64,000 nt of DNA from Salipaludibacillus neizhouensis (GCF_002886185.1 NZ_NJAW01000037.1:24528-88527); one strand, 5' to 3'. Shown: positions 54,318 through 63,236, counted from the first letter of the stretch. Numbers and translations are program-made. The notes: generated by a model from the letters alone, not told the origin.

Positions 54318-54468
54318 TAAGAAAAACGGCATAGCCGTCTTTTATTAAATACAGCGTCAGCTTCCACCTCCTTTCGAGTAGCCACTACGTAATGCGTGTA
54401 GGTGCTACTCGAAAGGAGAGGTGGGTTTCCCTTAATACTTGCGTGTGGAGGTAGCTGCCCATTTTATA
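54318..54468 (+). repeat. R element, copy 3 (one stem arm mutated)
   Basis: 151 bp with the same order as the other copies. The left arm reads CGAGTAGCCACTAC against GTAGGTGCTACTCG, so pairing is imperfect here. AAAGGAGAGGTGGGTTTCCC and GGAGGTAGCTGCCCATTTTATA follow. Confidence 0.85.
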
Positions 54469-54475
54469 AATTAAA

Positions 54476-54520
54476 AGGTTGTGTTTAAGAAGGTATTGTA
54501 TACCTTCTTAAACACAACCT
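54476..54520. terminator. Strong bidirectional terminator (20-bp perfect stem)
   Basis: AGGTTGTGTTTAAGAAGGTA and its exact complement around a 5-base loop, with T runs on both sides; ends csaA on the minus strand. Confidence 0.9.
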
Positions 54521-54530
54521 CATTTGTTTT

Positions 54531-54881
54531 TTAGCTAATCGTCGTTCCATTCGGAACTTCTTCATCAACATTTAATAATACTACATCGCCTTTTTCAGGC
54601 GTTCCACCTATGACTAGCACTTCTGAAGCATAACCTGCAATTCTCCGTGGCGGAAAGTTCACGACAGCCACCACTTGTCGGCCTACCAAGTCTTCCGGCT
54701 CATAACGCTTTGTAATTTGAGCACTCGACTGTTTAATCCCTAAATCTTCACCGAAATCAATTTTCAGTTTAATTGCTGGTACTCTAGCCTCTTTAAAAGA
54801 ACTTGATTCGATGATCGTTCCCACTCTCATATCTAATTTCATAAAATCCTCAATGGAAGCTGTTTCATTTATCTCAGACAT
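54531..54881 (-). CDS. csaA: CsaA-type tRNA-binding/secretion chaperone
   Basis: 116 residues, one OB-fold tRNA-binding domain: [63 protein letters not shown] end. Known CsaA proteins are dimers that bind unfolded precursors and tRNA. The ATG at 54881 follows AGGAGTG. Confidence 0.92.
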   Translation of the reverse strand: MSEINETASIEDFMKLDMRVGTIIESSSFKEARVPAIKLKIDFGEDLGIKQSSAQITKRYEPEDLVGRQVVAVVNFPPRRIAGYASEVLVIGGTPEKGDVVLLNVDEEVPNGTTIS

Positions 54882-55089
54882 TTTCTCACTCCTAATCATT
54901 ACATTATTTAAATTGCAATCTTTTACAATAATACATTGTAGCTATATTGTTTAGCAAACTTCGTGACTTTAGTTTCAAATACTAGACAAAAGGGGAAAAA
55001 GTAACTATCATGGCACCAATGTCCTTCCTTTGCATTTATTTGGATTTTTAAGATTAGATTTACACTAAGAAAGGGGGTCTTCCGCTATC

Positions 55090-55110
55090 ATGGATGACAC
55101 TAATACATGA
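55090..55110 (+). CDS. Possible 6-codon leader peptide overlapping the BCCT gene
   Basis: ATG GAT GAC ACT AAT ACA TGA, preceded by AAAGGGGGT at 11-12 bp. Its TGA overlaps the start of the transporter gene (ATGA). The transporter ATG itself has no good ribosome site, so it may be translated by coupling. Not testable from sequence alone. Confidence 0.35.
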   Translation: MDDTNT

Positions 55111-56993
55111 AAAATTATGAGTATGAAACAAAAAAACCCAATATTGTTTTCTATATTTCTGCACCACTAGTTTTCCTTTTTGTACTATGGGGATTTTTTG
55201 GACCTGAATCTCTAGAAAACCTTTCAGGGATAGCATTAGGTCTTACTCTCGATAATTTTGGGTGGTTCTACATGCTATCGACCGCCTTTTTTATCGCTTT
55301 CGTTTTATTCTTGGCAGTCAGCCCTTTCGGAAAACTTAAATTAGGGAAACCACATGAAAAACCTGAGTATAAGTTTTTAACATGGCTTGGCATGCTCTTT
55401 TCTGCTGGAATTGGTGTTGGTTTCGTTTTCTGGGGCGTGGCAGAACCTGTTCTCTATTTCTTCGATCCACATCCAGACTACGTTGGTGCGTCTGAAGGGG
55501 TTAGAGCCGCCGCAGGTCTGCGATACGGAGTTTTCCACTGGGCATTACATCCGTGGGCTATCTTCTCGCTCGTAGCTTTGACGTTAGCTTATGTACAATA
55601 TAGAAAGGATCAACCGGCATTAATAAGTTCTGCTTTCCAGCCTATTTTAGGTGATAAAGCACACGGTCCTTTCGGAAAAGCAATCGATACATTGGCTGTT
55701 CTGGCAACTGCTACCGGTGTTGCTACGACATTTGGGTTAAGCGCGATGCAAATTACCGGGGGTCTTTCCTATCTTGTTGACTGGATACCAAACAACTCTA
55801 CAACTCAATTTACGGTTATTGCAATCGTTACCGTTTTATTTATCTTTTCAGCTGCGACCGGAGTTAACAAAGGAATTAAGATTTTGAGCACCCTCAACTT
55901 AACCGTGGCAGCAATTTTGCTAGTTTTTGTGCTTGTATTTGGTCCAACTCTTTTTATAGCACAAAATTTTGTGACTACCATCGGTAGTTATATTACTAAC
56001 GTCACCCAAATGAGTTTAGACTTAAACCCGTTTGGAGATGGTGAATGGTTGGGAAGCAACACTATTTTCTTTTGGGCCTGGCACATTTCATGGGCTCCAT
56101 TTATGGGTATTTTTATCGCTAGAATCTCACGTGGCCGAACCATCCGTGAATTCATTGCAGGCGTATTAATTGTTCCTTCTTTATTAGCAGCACTATGGTT
56201 CACAGTTTTTGGCGGAACAGCTTTAGATATGATATTAAATGGAAATGAACAAATTGGTGATTTAGTCACGAACGAAGTTGAAGTGGCATTGTTCGCAACG
56301 CTTAGCGGACTGCCTTTCAGTGGAATTATGAGTACTTTAGCTGTATTACTAATTCTCGTTTTCTTTATTACGTCTGCCGATTCTGCCTCTTATGTTTTAG
56401 GTGCAATGACAAGCGGTGGCAGTCTAAGTCCTAAGCTATCCGTTAAAGTTATTTGGGGCTTTTTAATCGCTGGTGCTGCAAGTGTTCTTTTAATCAGCGG
56501 TGGATTGGAGGGCTTACAGACCGCCTCCATTGTCGCAGCTCTGCCATTCGCTCTCATCATGATTGTGATGATTTTCTCACTCCTGATTATGATGGGACAA
56601 GATTTAAAAGCGGACAAAATTCTAAAGAACAAACGTCATACTCGCCAAGTAAAAGATGAAGTATATGGCGGAATGCAAGAAAATATCTATGATAACTTCA
56701 AGGAAGAAGCGTACGGCGATATGAAAGACGACATTTATGAACAGGTAAAAGATGAAGTGTACGATGATTTCAAAGAAGATGCATATAAAGATATTAAAAC
56801 CGAAGTATACGACCAGGTTAAAGATGAAGTATATGATGATATTAAAAACGAGGTGTACGAGGAATTTAAAGAAAAAATTTATCAAGATCTTCGAAAGGAT
56901 CTTGGCGATCAATTATCTGACGACTTTTCTCCTTCGGAAGAAAAGAAAACTGCAAAAGATTCACACAAAGATAATCCTGATAATAAGAAATAA
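55107..56993 (+). CDS. BCCT-family betaine/choline/carnitine transporter with octapeptide-repeat tail
   Basis: 628 residues, twelve membrane helices. The family's tryptophan-rich segment is in FHWALHPWAIFSLVAL, and the glycine-rich unwound helix in MLFSAGIGVGFVFWGVAEP; FFWAWHISWAPFMGIFIARI is also conserved. It is a Na+- or H+-coupled osmolyte carrier, closest in kind to OpuD-type proteins. After the last helix, residues 518-597 consist of ten consecutive 8-residue units of the form xxY-xx(F/I/M/V)K-x, for example EVYDDFKE and DIYEQVKD, then a charged end. This tail is far longer and more regular than in the usual family members. Confidence 0.92.
   Translation: MKNYEYETKKPNIVFYISAPLVFLFVLWGFFGPESLENLSGIALGLTLDNFGWFYMLSTAFFIAFVLFLAVSPFGKLKLGKPHEKPEYKFLTWLGMLFSAGIGVGFVFWGVAEPVLYFFDPHPDYVGASEGVRAAAGLRYGVFHWALHPWAIFSLVALTLAYVQYRKDQPALISSAFQPILGDKAHGPFGKAIDTLAVLATATGVATTFGLSAMQITGGLSYLVDWIPNNSTTQFTVIAIVTVLFIFSAATGVNKGIKILSTLNLTVAAILLVFVLVFGPTLFIAQNFVTTIGSYITNVTQMSLDLNPFGDGEWLGSNTIFFWAWHISWAPFMGIFIARISRGRTIREFIAGVLIVPSLLAALWFTVFGGTALDMILNGNEQIGDLVTNEVEVALFATLSGLPFSGIMSTLAVLLILVFFITSADSASYVLGAMTSGGSLSPKLSVKVIWGFLIAGAASVLLISGGLEGLQTASIVAALPFALIMIVMIFSLLIMMGQDLKADKILKNKRHTRQVKDEVYGGMQENIYDNFKEEAYGDMKDDIYEQVKDEVYDDFKEDAYKDIKTEVYDQVKDEVYDDIKNEVYEEFKEKIYQDLRKDLGDQLSDDFSPSEEKKTAKDSHKDNPDNKK
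56658..56897 (+). repeat. Coding tandem repeat, ten units of 24 bp
   Basis: Ten 24-bp units encode the octapeptide tail of the BCCT transporter. Tyr at position 3 is invariant, position 6 is hydrophobic, position 7 is Lys/Gln/Arg, and the others are mostly Asp/Glu. Codon usage varies among units, so the repeat is old or under protein-level selection. Confidence 0.9.
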
Positions 56994-57032
56994 GCATACT
57001 AATGAAATGGAGTATGATATCAAATTAAGAGT

Positions 57033-57073
57033 AAAAAGGGCACTCAAATGAATTTCACTTGAGTGCCCTTTTT
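57033..57073. terminator. Bidirectional terminator between the BCCT gene and crcB
   Basis: AAAAAGGGCACTCAA / TTGAGTGCCCTTTTT perfect 15-bp stem. Confidence 0.92.
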
Positions 57074-57076
57074 CAT

Positions 57077-57472
57077 TTAAATGAACTTCATCACCTGACT
57101 GCCCAGAAACATTCCAATAAGAAAAGCAATCATTGCTCCTCCTATGGATAAACCTACATATGTAATAAACTTTCGCTTTTTTTGTTTCTGTAATAAGGTC
57201 ACGGCTTCTACACTAAACGTTGAAAATGTCGTGAATGCTCCGCAGAATCCAACTGCGAAAACTAAGAAAGGAAGATCATCATAAACCATCTGAGGAACTT
57301 CCTGATATACCCATCCGAAAAATAGACCTAGAAATAAGGAGCCGAGTATATTCACCATAAGCATCGCTGTTGGTATACTTCTCTGTTTTAGGCGTGACTT
57401 CACCCACGCTCCAAGCAAATACCTGCATGAGGCGCCTATTCCACCTCCTAATGCAACAAGCAGGATGTTCAT
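57077..57472 (-). CDS. crcB: Fluoride channel subunit CrcB/Fluc (second of pair)
   Basis: 131 residues with four membrane helices: GGGIGASCRYLLGAW, MLMVNILGSLFLGLFFG with the pore asparagine, and GFCGAFTTFSTFSVEAV, the conserved Phe/Thr/Ser track. Dual-topology or paired Fluc proteins export fluoride. The ATG at 57472 overlaps the stop of the first crcB (ATGA). Confidence 0.93.
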   Translation of the reverse strand: MNILLVALGGGIGASCRYLLGAWVKSRLKQRSIPTAMLMVNILGSLFLGLFFGWVYQEVPQMVYDDLPFLVFAVGFCGAFTTFSTFSVEAVTLLQKQKKRKFITYVGLSIGGAMIAFLIGMFLGSQVMKFI

Positions 57473-57885
57473 GACCATTCCCTCGATTCCTTCTTAACAC
57501 TTCTATTAGCAAGGTACTGCCCTATCATCAATCCAATAGCGGCAACAAACATCCCGCCGAATAGTGATATGAGAAGATAAGTCGCCAATGATCCCATTGA
57601 ATCGGTACCGCCTAAGACCACAGCATCTGCCGCTAAGGTCGACATCGTCGTAAACCCCCCACAAAAACCAACACCAATCCCTTCTTTCAAAACAGGTACG
57701 ATTACTTTCACAAGTGTCCATCCTGTTAATGTCCCTAACAATAAACTGCCTATGATATTTTCAATAATCGTTCCTACAGGAAACAGGAGGGCCGTCGTTT
57801 GCATATTTATCAAATATCTTAACAATGTCCCTAAAGATCCACCAAGAAAAACAGAAAGAACCACCCATCCATGTTTTTGCATCAT
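57469..57885 (-). CDS. crcB: Fluoride channel subunit CrcB/Fluc (first of pair)
   Basis: 138 residues, four helices: GGSLGTLLRYLINMQ, TIIENIIGSLLLGTLTG, VGFCGGFTTMSTLAADAV. It is diverged from its partner, as usual when two genes form an antiparallel heterodimer. No fluoride riboswitch is apparent in the about 120 bp upstream. Confidence 0.92.
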   Translation of the reverse strand: MMQKHGWVVLSVFLGGSLGTLLRYLINMQTTALLFPVGTIIENIIGSLLLGTLTGWTLVKVIVPVLKEGIGVGFCGGFTTMSTLAADAVVLGGTDSMGSLATYLLISLFGGMFVAAIGLMIGQYLANRSVKKESREWS

Positions 57886-58011
57886 CTCGAACGCAACCTT
57901 TCATCTTCTCTTTCATTATCATCGCATAAAGCATTTCTCAATATCAAATTAATTGTTGATAATTAAACGGGGGGTGGTTCGTAGTATTAATGATTTTATG
58001 TTTTCAAAAAA

Positions 58012-58054
58012 ATGCTGTCCCGTAAAGGTTTTAAAAAACCTTACGGGACAGCAT
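58012..58054. terminator. Bidirectional terminator
   Basis: ATGCTGTCCCGTAA-GGTTTT stem with its complement AAAACC-TTACGGGACAGCAT, one-base bulge, with flanking A/T runs. Ends the gene at 58.1 kb on the minus strand. Confidence 0.85.
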
Positions 58055-58122
58055 TTTGATTTTAATATCGATTTATCCGAAACCCATAATTACTGCAAAT
58101 GAATTAGCAGTATTGTAAATCA

Positions 58123-58566
58123 TTACTCTTCCTCATTTTTAACCTCAACTGTCCGAATTGTTTGATGACGGAATTCTTGAAGCTCTCCAGCCTCAGTCTC
58201 AACCATGAATTCCGATACCATATGAACGTCAAAACTTCCTGGCTCAGTGTCGACTTCAACAGTGAAACCTGTTCTTTCACCGTCTTCTTCTAAGGTTGTT
58301 TGTTGATCTACATCTACGTCCTCTCCTTCGTATTCATAAAGGACCTCATCATCTAAGGTTATTTTTTCAATCCAAGCAATACTACTACCAAACTGGAACG
58401 TAGTTGGGTCCTCTCCCTCATAAATAATATATGGCGTTGCCGAGAGGCTCCCCCCTGAATAAACCGGATTGATATTCAAATCTATATCTTCATGTTCAGA
58501 AGCTCCACCACATTGCTTAAACGTAATTAGAGAAAGAAATATAAACGTTAATGACACGAATTTCAC
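58123..58566 (-). CDS. Hypothetical exported protein
   Basis: 147 residues with a short N-terminal hydrophobic segment ending in TFKQCGG, a poor lipobox. The mature part is beta-rich and strongly acidic (EYEGEDVDVDQQTTLEEDGE). I do not recognise a family. Single gene with its own terminator. Confidence 0.6.
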   Translation of the reverse strand: MKFVSLTFIFLSLITFKQCGGASEHEDIDLNINPVYSGGSLSATPYIIYEGEDPTTFQFGSSIAWIEKITLDDEVLYEYEGEDVDVDQQTTLEEDGERTGFTVEVDTEPGSFDVHMVSEFMVETEAGELQEFRHQTIRTVEVKNEEE

Positions 58567-58661
58567 TCTATCACCTGCTTATACTAAAATAGTAATCTAA
58601 TTCTATATTACTATAGATCGACAAAATATGGGTGGAATTTGGAAAATTACCTCGAAATATT

Positions 58662-59387
58662 TCACAGCAAACTTCTTGCCTCTTGATCAGCTATTATTAT
58701 CAAACTAGGATGTTTTTGTAAAATGGTCACCGGGAACTTATCATTTACAGCTCCATGCATTAACTGATATATTGCTTCCGCCTTTTCTGCTCCTGAAGCG
58801 AGCAACAAAATACTTTTACTTTCCATAATGGTTTGAATCCCCATCGTAATTGCCTTATTCGGAACATCCTTTTCATCAGTAAAATACCTTGCATTTGCTT
58901 CGATTGTTGAAGGAGCTAAATCTACCACTTGCGTTCTACCATGAAAGGAACTTCCCGGCTCATTAAAACCAATATGACCATTACTTCCGACACCAAGTAA
59001 TTGTAAATTAATGCCTCCCAAATCTTGTATTAACTGTTCATATCGTTTGCATTCTCCAGTAATATTTTCAGCATTTCCATTTGGAAGATGAGTTTGGTCT
59101 TTTTTAAGATTCAAAAACTGAAATAAATGTTTCTCCATATAGTGATGATAGCTATTAGGGTTATTTTCTGATAATCCAATATATTCGTCTAAATTCACCG
59201 TATGCAAATCTTTTAAAGAGAGTTGTTCCTGCTTTAAGTTTTGCACGAAGTATTTATAAAAACCTTCTGGTGTGCCTCCAGTTGCGAAACCAAGAACATT
59301 TATTTGTTTATTTTTTAATGAGTCAATAACGATTTGCGCCGCTTTCATACTCATTTCATGATAATTTTGTACTTTGATCATATCCAA
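58662..59387 (-). CDS. nagB: Glucosamine-6-phosphate deaminase
   Basis: 241 residues: FATGGTPEGFYKYF, catalytic base region TVNLDEYIGL, LLGVGSNGHIGFNEPGSSF with the catalytic histidine, and the C-terminal ASGAEKAEAIYQLMHG. It converts GlcN6P to Fru6P and ammonia. TTG start at 59387, 9 bp after AGGAGG; the next ATG is two codons in. Second gene of nagA-nagB. Confidence 0.95.
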   Translation of the reverse strand: MDMIKVQNYHEMSMKAAQIVIDSLKNKQINVLGFATGGTPEGFYKYFVQNLKQEQLSLKDLHTVNLDEYIGLSENNPNSYHHYMEKHLFQFLNLKKDQTHLPNGNAENITGECKRYEQLIQDLGGINLQLLGVGSNGHIGFNEPGSSFHGRTQVVDLAPSTIEANARYFTDEKDVPNKAITMGIQTIMESKSILLLASGAEKAEAIYQLMHGAVNDKFPVTILQKHPSLIIIADQEARSLL

Positions 59388-59406
59388 GGTGAATATCCTC
59401 CTTTAC

Positions 59407-60570
59407 TCATCCAAAAACTTTCGTTCCTTTTACATACGTTTGAAGGATATCAAGATTATCATTTACGACACAAAAATCAGCATCTTTCCCTGGTCGTAAA
59501 CTACCCTTTTGTCCATCAACTTTTAACTGTTTAGCAGGATTAATGGTAGCCATATTAACAGCTTCCTCAAATGAACACCCCGTGTATGTCTGCATATTCC
59601 GTACAGCCTCGTTCATTTTTATAATACTTCCCGCAAGAGTGCCATCTGCCAACTTCGCTTGCGTTGCATCCACCTGAACCTGTTGCCCCCCGAGAGAATA
59701 GTTGCCAGGTTGCATTCCCTTTGCTCTCATCGCATCTGTGATTAATACAATTTTATCTGCGCCTTTATTTTTATAAGCTAATTTAACCATTGGGGGTGAG
59801 ATATGAATACCATCTACAATCATCTCTACTATAAGCTCGTCATGTAAGAGAGATGCACCGGCAACACCAATATCTCTGTGATGTACTCCCCTCATTCCAT
59901 TGAAAAGATGGGTAACATGCGTGAACCCATCTTCTATAGCAGTTTTCATTTGTTTATATGTGGCATCGGAATGGCCAATAGAAGGAAGAACGCCTTCTAT
60001 AAGTAATTCTTCGACCAACCTCTCATCATCTTCTTCAGGAGCCATGGTTATTAATTTTATTGCATTTCCTGATGCTTCTTGGAAAAGATTAAATAGTTCA
60101 CGAGAAGGCTTCTGAATAAACTTCAAAGGCTGGGCTCCAGCGCGTTGATCAGAAATAAAAGGACCTTCTAAGTGGACACCTAGTATTTCAGCCCCACTGG
60201 AATCTTTTGAACTCATCATGCTTCGAACATTTTTTAAGGCCTTTATTTTATCATCCACAGATTGTGTCATCGTAGTTGCCAAAAAAGACGTTGTCCCTTC
60301 TTTTGGCAAAGCCTGCTTCATTGTTTCTAATGCTTGCAAAGTACCGTCCATCACATCTGCACCTGCCGCACCATGAATATGCACGTCTATAAAACCAGGT
60401 ATGATTTTTACAGGTTCATGAAACGTAATTACTTCATCTATACGTTTGTTATTATCAGCAGATTTTTCAGCTATGTTTTCCAATTTCCCATTGGTTAAGC
60501 AAACCAACGGATTTTCTATTTTACCCATTTCACTGTAAAGAGTTGCTCCTTGAAAAAAAATTGTACGCAT
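59407..60570 (-). CDS. nagA: N-acetylglucosamine-6-phosphate deacetylase
   Basis: 387 residues, amidohydrolase fold: PGFIDVHIHGAAGADVMDG, LGVHLEGPFISDQRAGA, IGHSDATY, THVTHLFNGMRGVHHRD and the catalytic aspartate in VLITDAMRAKGM. It removes acetate from GlcNAc6P, feeding nagB 19 bp downstream. A NagR-type operator lies about 60 bp upstream. No nagR gene is within the window. Confidence 0.95.
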   Translation of the reverse strand: MRTIFFQGATLYSEMGKIENPLVCLTNGKLENIAEKSADNNKRIDEVITFHEPVKIIPGFIDVHIHGAAGADVMDGTLQALETMKQALPKEGTTSFLATTMTQSVDDKIKALKNVRSMMSSKDSSGAEILGVHLEGPFISDQRAGAQPLKFIQKPSRELFNLFQEASGNAIKLITMAPEEDDERLVEELLIEGVLPSIGHSDATYKQMKTAIEDGFTHVTHLFNGMRGVHHRDIGVAGASLLHDELIVEMIVDGIHISPPMVKLAYKNKGADKIVLITDAMRAKGMQPGNYSLGGQQVQVDATQAKLADGTLAGSIIKMNEAVRNMQTYTGCSFEEAVNMATINPAKQLKVDGQKGSLRPGKDADFCVVNDNLDILQTYVKGTKVFG

Positions 60571-60608
60571 CTTTACCTCCTAAAGGCTATAAGACTTTTC
60601 TAAACCAC

Positions 60609-60645
60609 AGTATAACAAACCATATATTTAGTTGTCTATACCAGT
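60609..60645 (-). promoter_or_regulatory. nagA promoter with overlapping NagR-type (dre) operator
   Basis: Operator ACTGGTATAGACAACT (60630-60645, minus strand) closely matches the B. subtilis NagR/YvoA sites (ATTGGTATAGACAACT type). Promoter TAGACA, 18 bp, TATACT (60609-60638): the operator covers the -35. Confidence 0.75.
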
Positions 60646-60733
60646 TAGTGCTGTATAACAAAAAAACTCATTCCATTATCCATGAATACTTAGTAATTAA
60701 CAAAATTGACACATTTGTAAAAAAGAGAGTATG

Positions 60734-60794
60734 TACACTATATACAGTGTAAACGAGAGAAAATGTAACATGAATCACGCTTACATTACATTTT
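60734..60794. promoter_or_regulatory. Two inverted repeats upstream of the SulP gene
   Basis: TACACT-ATATAC-AGTGTA (60734-60751), and AAAATGTAA (60760-60768) with TTACATTTT (60786-60794). A TTGACA box lies just before them at about 60707. Candidate operators; the regulator is unknown. Confidence 0.4.
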
Positions 60795-60894
60795 ATTATT
60801 CGACGTAATTCTGTTAAGATACCTTTGTTCTTGCCGGTCTAGTTTCTTACGGAGAAACTTATAACTTTAAAATAAATTAGAAAGAGGTGCAATT

Positions 60895-62355
60895 TTGAAT
60901 TACGCAGAAAAAATTAAAAATGAATGGTTAGGAAATGTCCGAGGCGATGTTCTGGCAGGTATCGTTGTGGCATTAGCACTAATTCCAGAAGCGATTGCTT
61001 TCTCAATTATTGCCGGTGTCGATCCAATGGTAGGACTTTATGCGGCTTTCTGTATCGCAGTTGTGATTGCCTTCATCGGTGGTCGTCCAGGAATGATTTC
61101 TGGTGCAACTGGCGCAATGGCGTTATTAATGATTACCCTTGTTGCCGATCACGGTTTAGAATATTTGCTTGCTGCCACAATTCTTACAGGTATTATTCAA
61201 TTATTATTTGGGGTGTTTAAGCTATCCGGGTTTATGAAATTTATACCTAGATCGGTGATGATTGGATTCGTCAATGCCCTGGCAATTTTAATCTTCACTT
61301 CTCAGTTGCAACACTTTGTTGGAGAAACATGGGTGATGTATAGCTTAGTTGCTTTAACCTTAGCAATTATTTATATCCTCCCTCGTTTTACGAAGGCCGT
61401 CCCTTCGACACTCGTAGCAATTATTGTTGTAACTGCAATCGTAATATTTATGAATATCGGTGTGCGTACCGTTGGCGATATGGGAGCATTAACACAATCC
61501 CTTCCTTTATTTGCTTTACCGAATATTCCTTTGACATTCGAAACGTTGATGATTATTCTTCCTTACTCTGTTGCTTTAGCGATCGTCGGTTTACTTGAGT
61601 CTTTATTAACCGCATCGATTGTAGATGATATGACAGATACTGATAGTAATAAAAACAAAGAAAGCCGCGGTCAAGGGATTGCCAATATGATTGCAGGTTG
61701 TTTTGGGGGAATGGCTGGTTGTGCCATGATCGGACAGTCTGTGATCAATGTAAAATCAGGCGGAAATGGTCGTTTGTCCTCTCTTACTGCTGGTATATTT
61801 CTAATGTTCTTAATTATTGTACTAGGGAATGTCGTTGTACAAATTCCAATGGCCGCACTGGCTGGGGTTATGATCATGGTTGCGATCGGAACGTTTGACT
61901 GGTCTTCCCTTATGAATATTCATAAATTGCCTCGAACAGACGCCATTGTAATGGTCGTCACAGTTGCCGTTGTGGTTTATACACATGATTTATCCCAAGG
62001 GGTTTTAGCCGGAGTTGTCTTGAGTGCTATTTTCTTCGCATGGAAAGTCTCTAAAGTACGCGTTGAAAAGAGCTTGAGCAAAGATAGTGTGCGAACGTAT
62101 GAAGTTCACGGACAATTATTCTTTGCATCTGTCACTGACTTTTTAGCTAAAATCGATTATAATGAAGATGTAAAACTAGTTGTTCTTGATATTGCCAATG
62201 CACATTTGTGGGATGATTCCGCAGTGGGGGCCATTGATAAAATTGAGCACAAATTCGAGCAAAGAAACATTAAAGTAGAACTGACAGGCATGAACAAAGA
62301 AAGTTCAGTTCTCATGGATAAAATCGGCGGCTTAAGCAAAGCCTCTGGTCACTAA
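60895..62355 (+). CDS. SulP-family inorganic anion transporter
   Basis: 486 residues: about ten to twelve membrane helices with [31 protein letters not shown] and [20 protein letters not shown], and a C-terminal STAS domain (about 395-480, [19 protein letters not shown]). Members carry sulfate or bicarbonate. The pairing with a universal stress protein recalls bicarbonate-transporting SulP operons, but the substrate cannot be read from sequence. TTG start after AAAGAGGTG. Confidence 0.88.
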   Translation: MNYAEKIKNEWLGNVRGDVLAGIVVALALIPEAIAFSIIAGVDPMVGLYAAFCIAVVIAFIGGRPGMISGATGAMALLMITLVADHGLEYLLAATILTGIIQLLFGVFKLSGFMKFIPRSVMIGFVNALAILIFTSQLQHFVGETWVMYSLVALTLAIIYILPRFTKAVPSTLVAIIVVTAIVIFMNIGVRTVGDMGALTQSLPLFALPNIPLTFETLMIILPYSVALAIVGLLESLLTASIVDDMTDTDSNKNKESRGQGIANMIAGCFGGMAGCAMIGQSVINVKSGGNGRLSSLTAGIFLMFLIIVLGNVVVQIPMAALAGVMIMVAIGTFDWSSLMNIHKLPRTDAIVMVVTVAVVVYTHDLSQGVLAGVVLSAIFFAWKVSKVRVEKSLSKDSVRTYEVHGQLFFASVTDFLAKIDYNEDVKLVVLDIANAHLWDDSAVGAIDKIEHKFEQRNIKVELTGMNKESSVLMDKIGGLSKASGH

Positions 62356-62374
62356 TGACAGATGGAGGTTCAAT

Positions 62375-62800
62375 ATGTTTAATAACTTACTAGTAGCCAT
62401 TGATGGTTCAGATCATTCTAAAAGAGCGCTGGAAAAAGCGATTGAATTAGCTAAATTAGAAGGAAATTCTAATATTGAGTTGCTTTACGTTGTGGCAGGA
62501 AATAAATCCAAGTCAGATGTATTGCAATATGGAGATTCAGATACTGCTTCTATGAAAAGAAAAAGAATGCTACTTCCTATCGAAGAACTTGTTGAGAGTG
62601 CTGGAGTAACTTCTAAAACAACTGTTCTTCACGGTAAAAAAGGTGCTGCTGAATCAATCATTGAACATGCAAATGAAGGCAGTTATGATGCCCTCGTTAT
62701 CGGCAGTCGCGGTCTAGGTGCTGTTCAAACGATGATCATCGGTAGTGTTAGTCATAAAGTGATGAAGTATGTAGAGATGCCAGTGTTAATGGTTAAATAA
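62375..62800 (+). CDS. Universal stress protein (UspA family)
   Basis: 141 residues with the ATP-binding form: VAIDGSDHSKRALEKA at the start and VIGSRGLGAVQTMIIGSVSHKV (Gly-2x-Gly-9x-Gly-Ser type) at the end. Likely a nucleotide-dependent modulator of the SulP carrier 19 bp upstream (inference). Own ribosome site (TGGAGG). Confidence 0.92.
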   Translation: MFNNLLVAIDGSDHSKRALEKAIELAKLEGNSNIELLYVVAGNKSKSDVLQYGDSDTASMKRKRMLLPIEELVESAGVTSKTTVLHGKKGAAESIIEHANEGSYDALVIGSRGLGAVQTMIIGSVSHKVMKYVEMPVLMVK

Positions 62801-62829
62801 GAAAAATGGCATAGCCGTCTTTTAATTAA
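62798..62829 (+). repeat. Solo left end of the R element
   Basis: TAAGAAAAATGGCATAGCCG with TCTTTTAATTAA: the first 32 bp of the R element with two or three changes and nothing of the rest. It begins exactly at the stop codon of the Usp gene. Confidence 0.75.
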
Positions 62830-62871
62830 AAAGATCTAGCTTTAGAATTCTAAAGCTAGATCTTTTTTTAT
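62828..62871. terminator. Perfect 40-bp palindromic terminator
   Basis: AAAAAGATCTAGCTTTAGAA and its exact complement, followed by TTTTT. Ends sulP-usp and can serve the convergent gene. Confidence 0.92.
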
Positions 62872-62897
62872 GATTATCATCATACTTTTCTAATCAA

Positions 62898-63236
62898 TCA
62901 ATGACAATAAGCTAGCCCGTAGTCATCATACGTACCTGTAACGTCTATTAACATACTTATTTCCGACTCGTCTTCACTTAATATTGCAGCAATAGCATAC
63001 TCTTCTGAGTTTGATTTATTAGTAAGTAATACAGCATAGCTCAAAGCATCCTCTGAATAAGTCATTTCTTCTAACAATAAATCACTTTTATCTATGTTTT
63101 GTTGCTCTGATATTAACGCAATAGCATCTTCTTCGACTTTCTTTTCCATTTCACTGGCTCCCCCGAAGAAATAAAATCCAGAATAACTAGCAAGTAAAAC
63201 TAAGATAAAGCTAACTCCTCCCGAAAACAGTTTCAT
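62898..63236 (-). CDS. Hypothetical membrane-anchored protein
   Basis: 112 residues: one N-terminal helix (GGVSFILVLLASYSGFYFF) and a short acidic outer domain (ALISEQQNIDKSDLLLEEMT, AIAAILSEDESEISMLIDV). No family recognised. Confidence 0.6.
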   Translation of the reverse strand: MKLFSGGVSFILVLLASYSGFYFFGGASEMEKKVEEDAIALISEQQNIDKSDLLLEEMTYSEDALSYAVLLTNKSNSEEYAIAAILSEDESEISMLIDVTGTYDDYGLAYCH

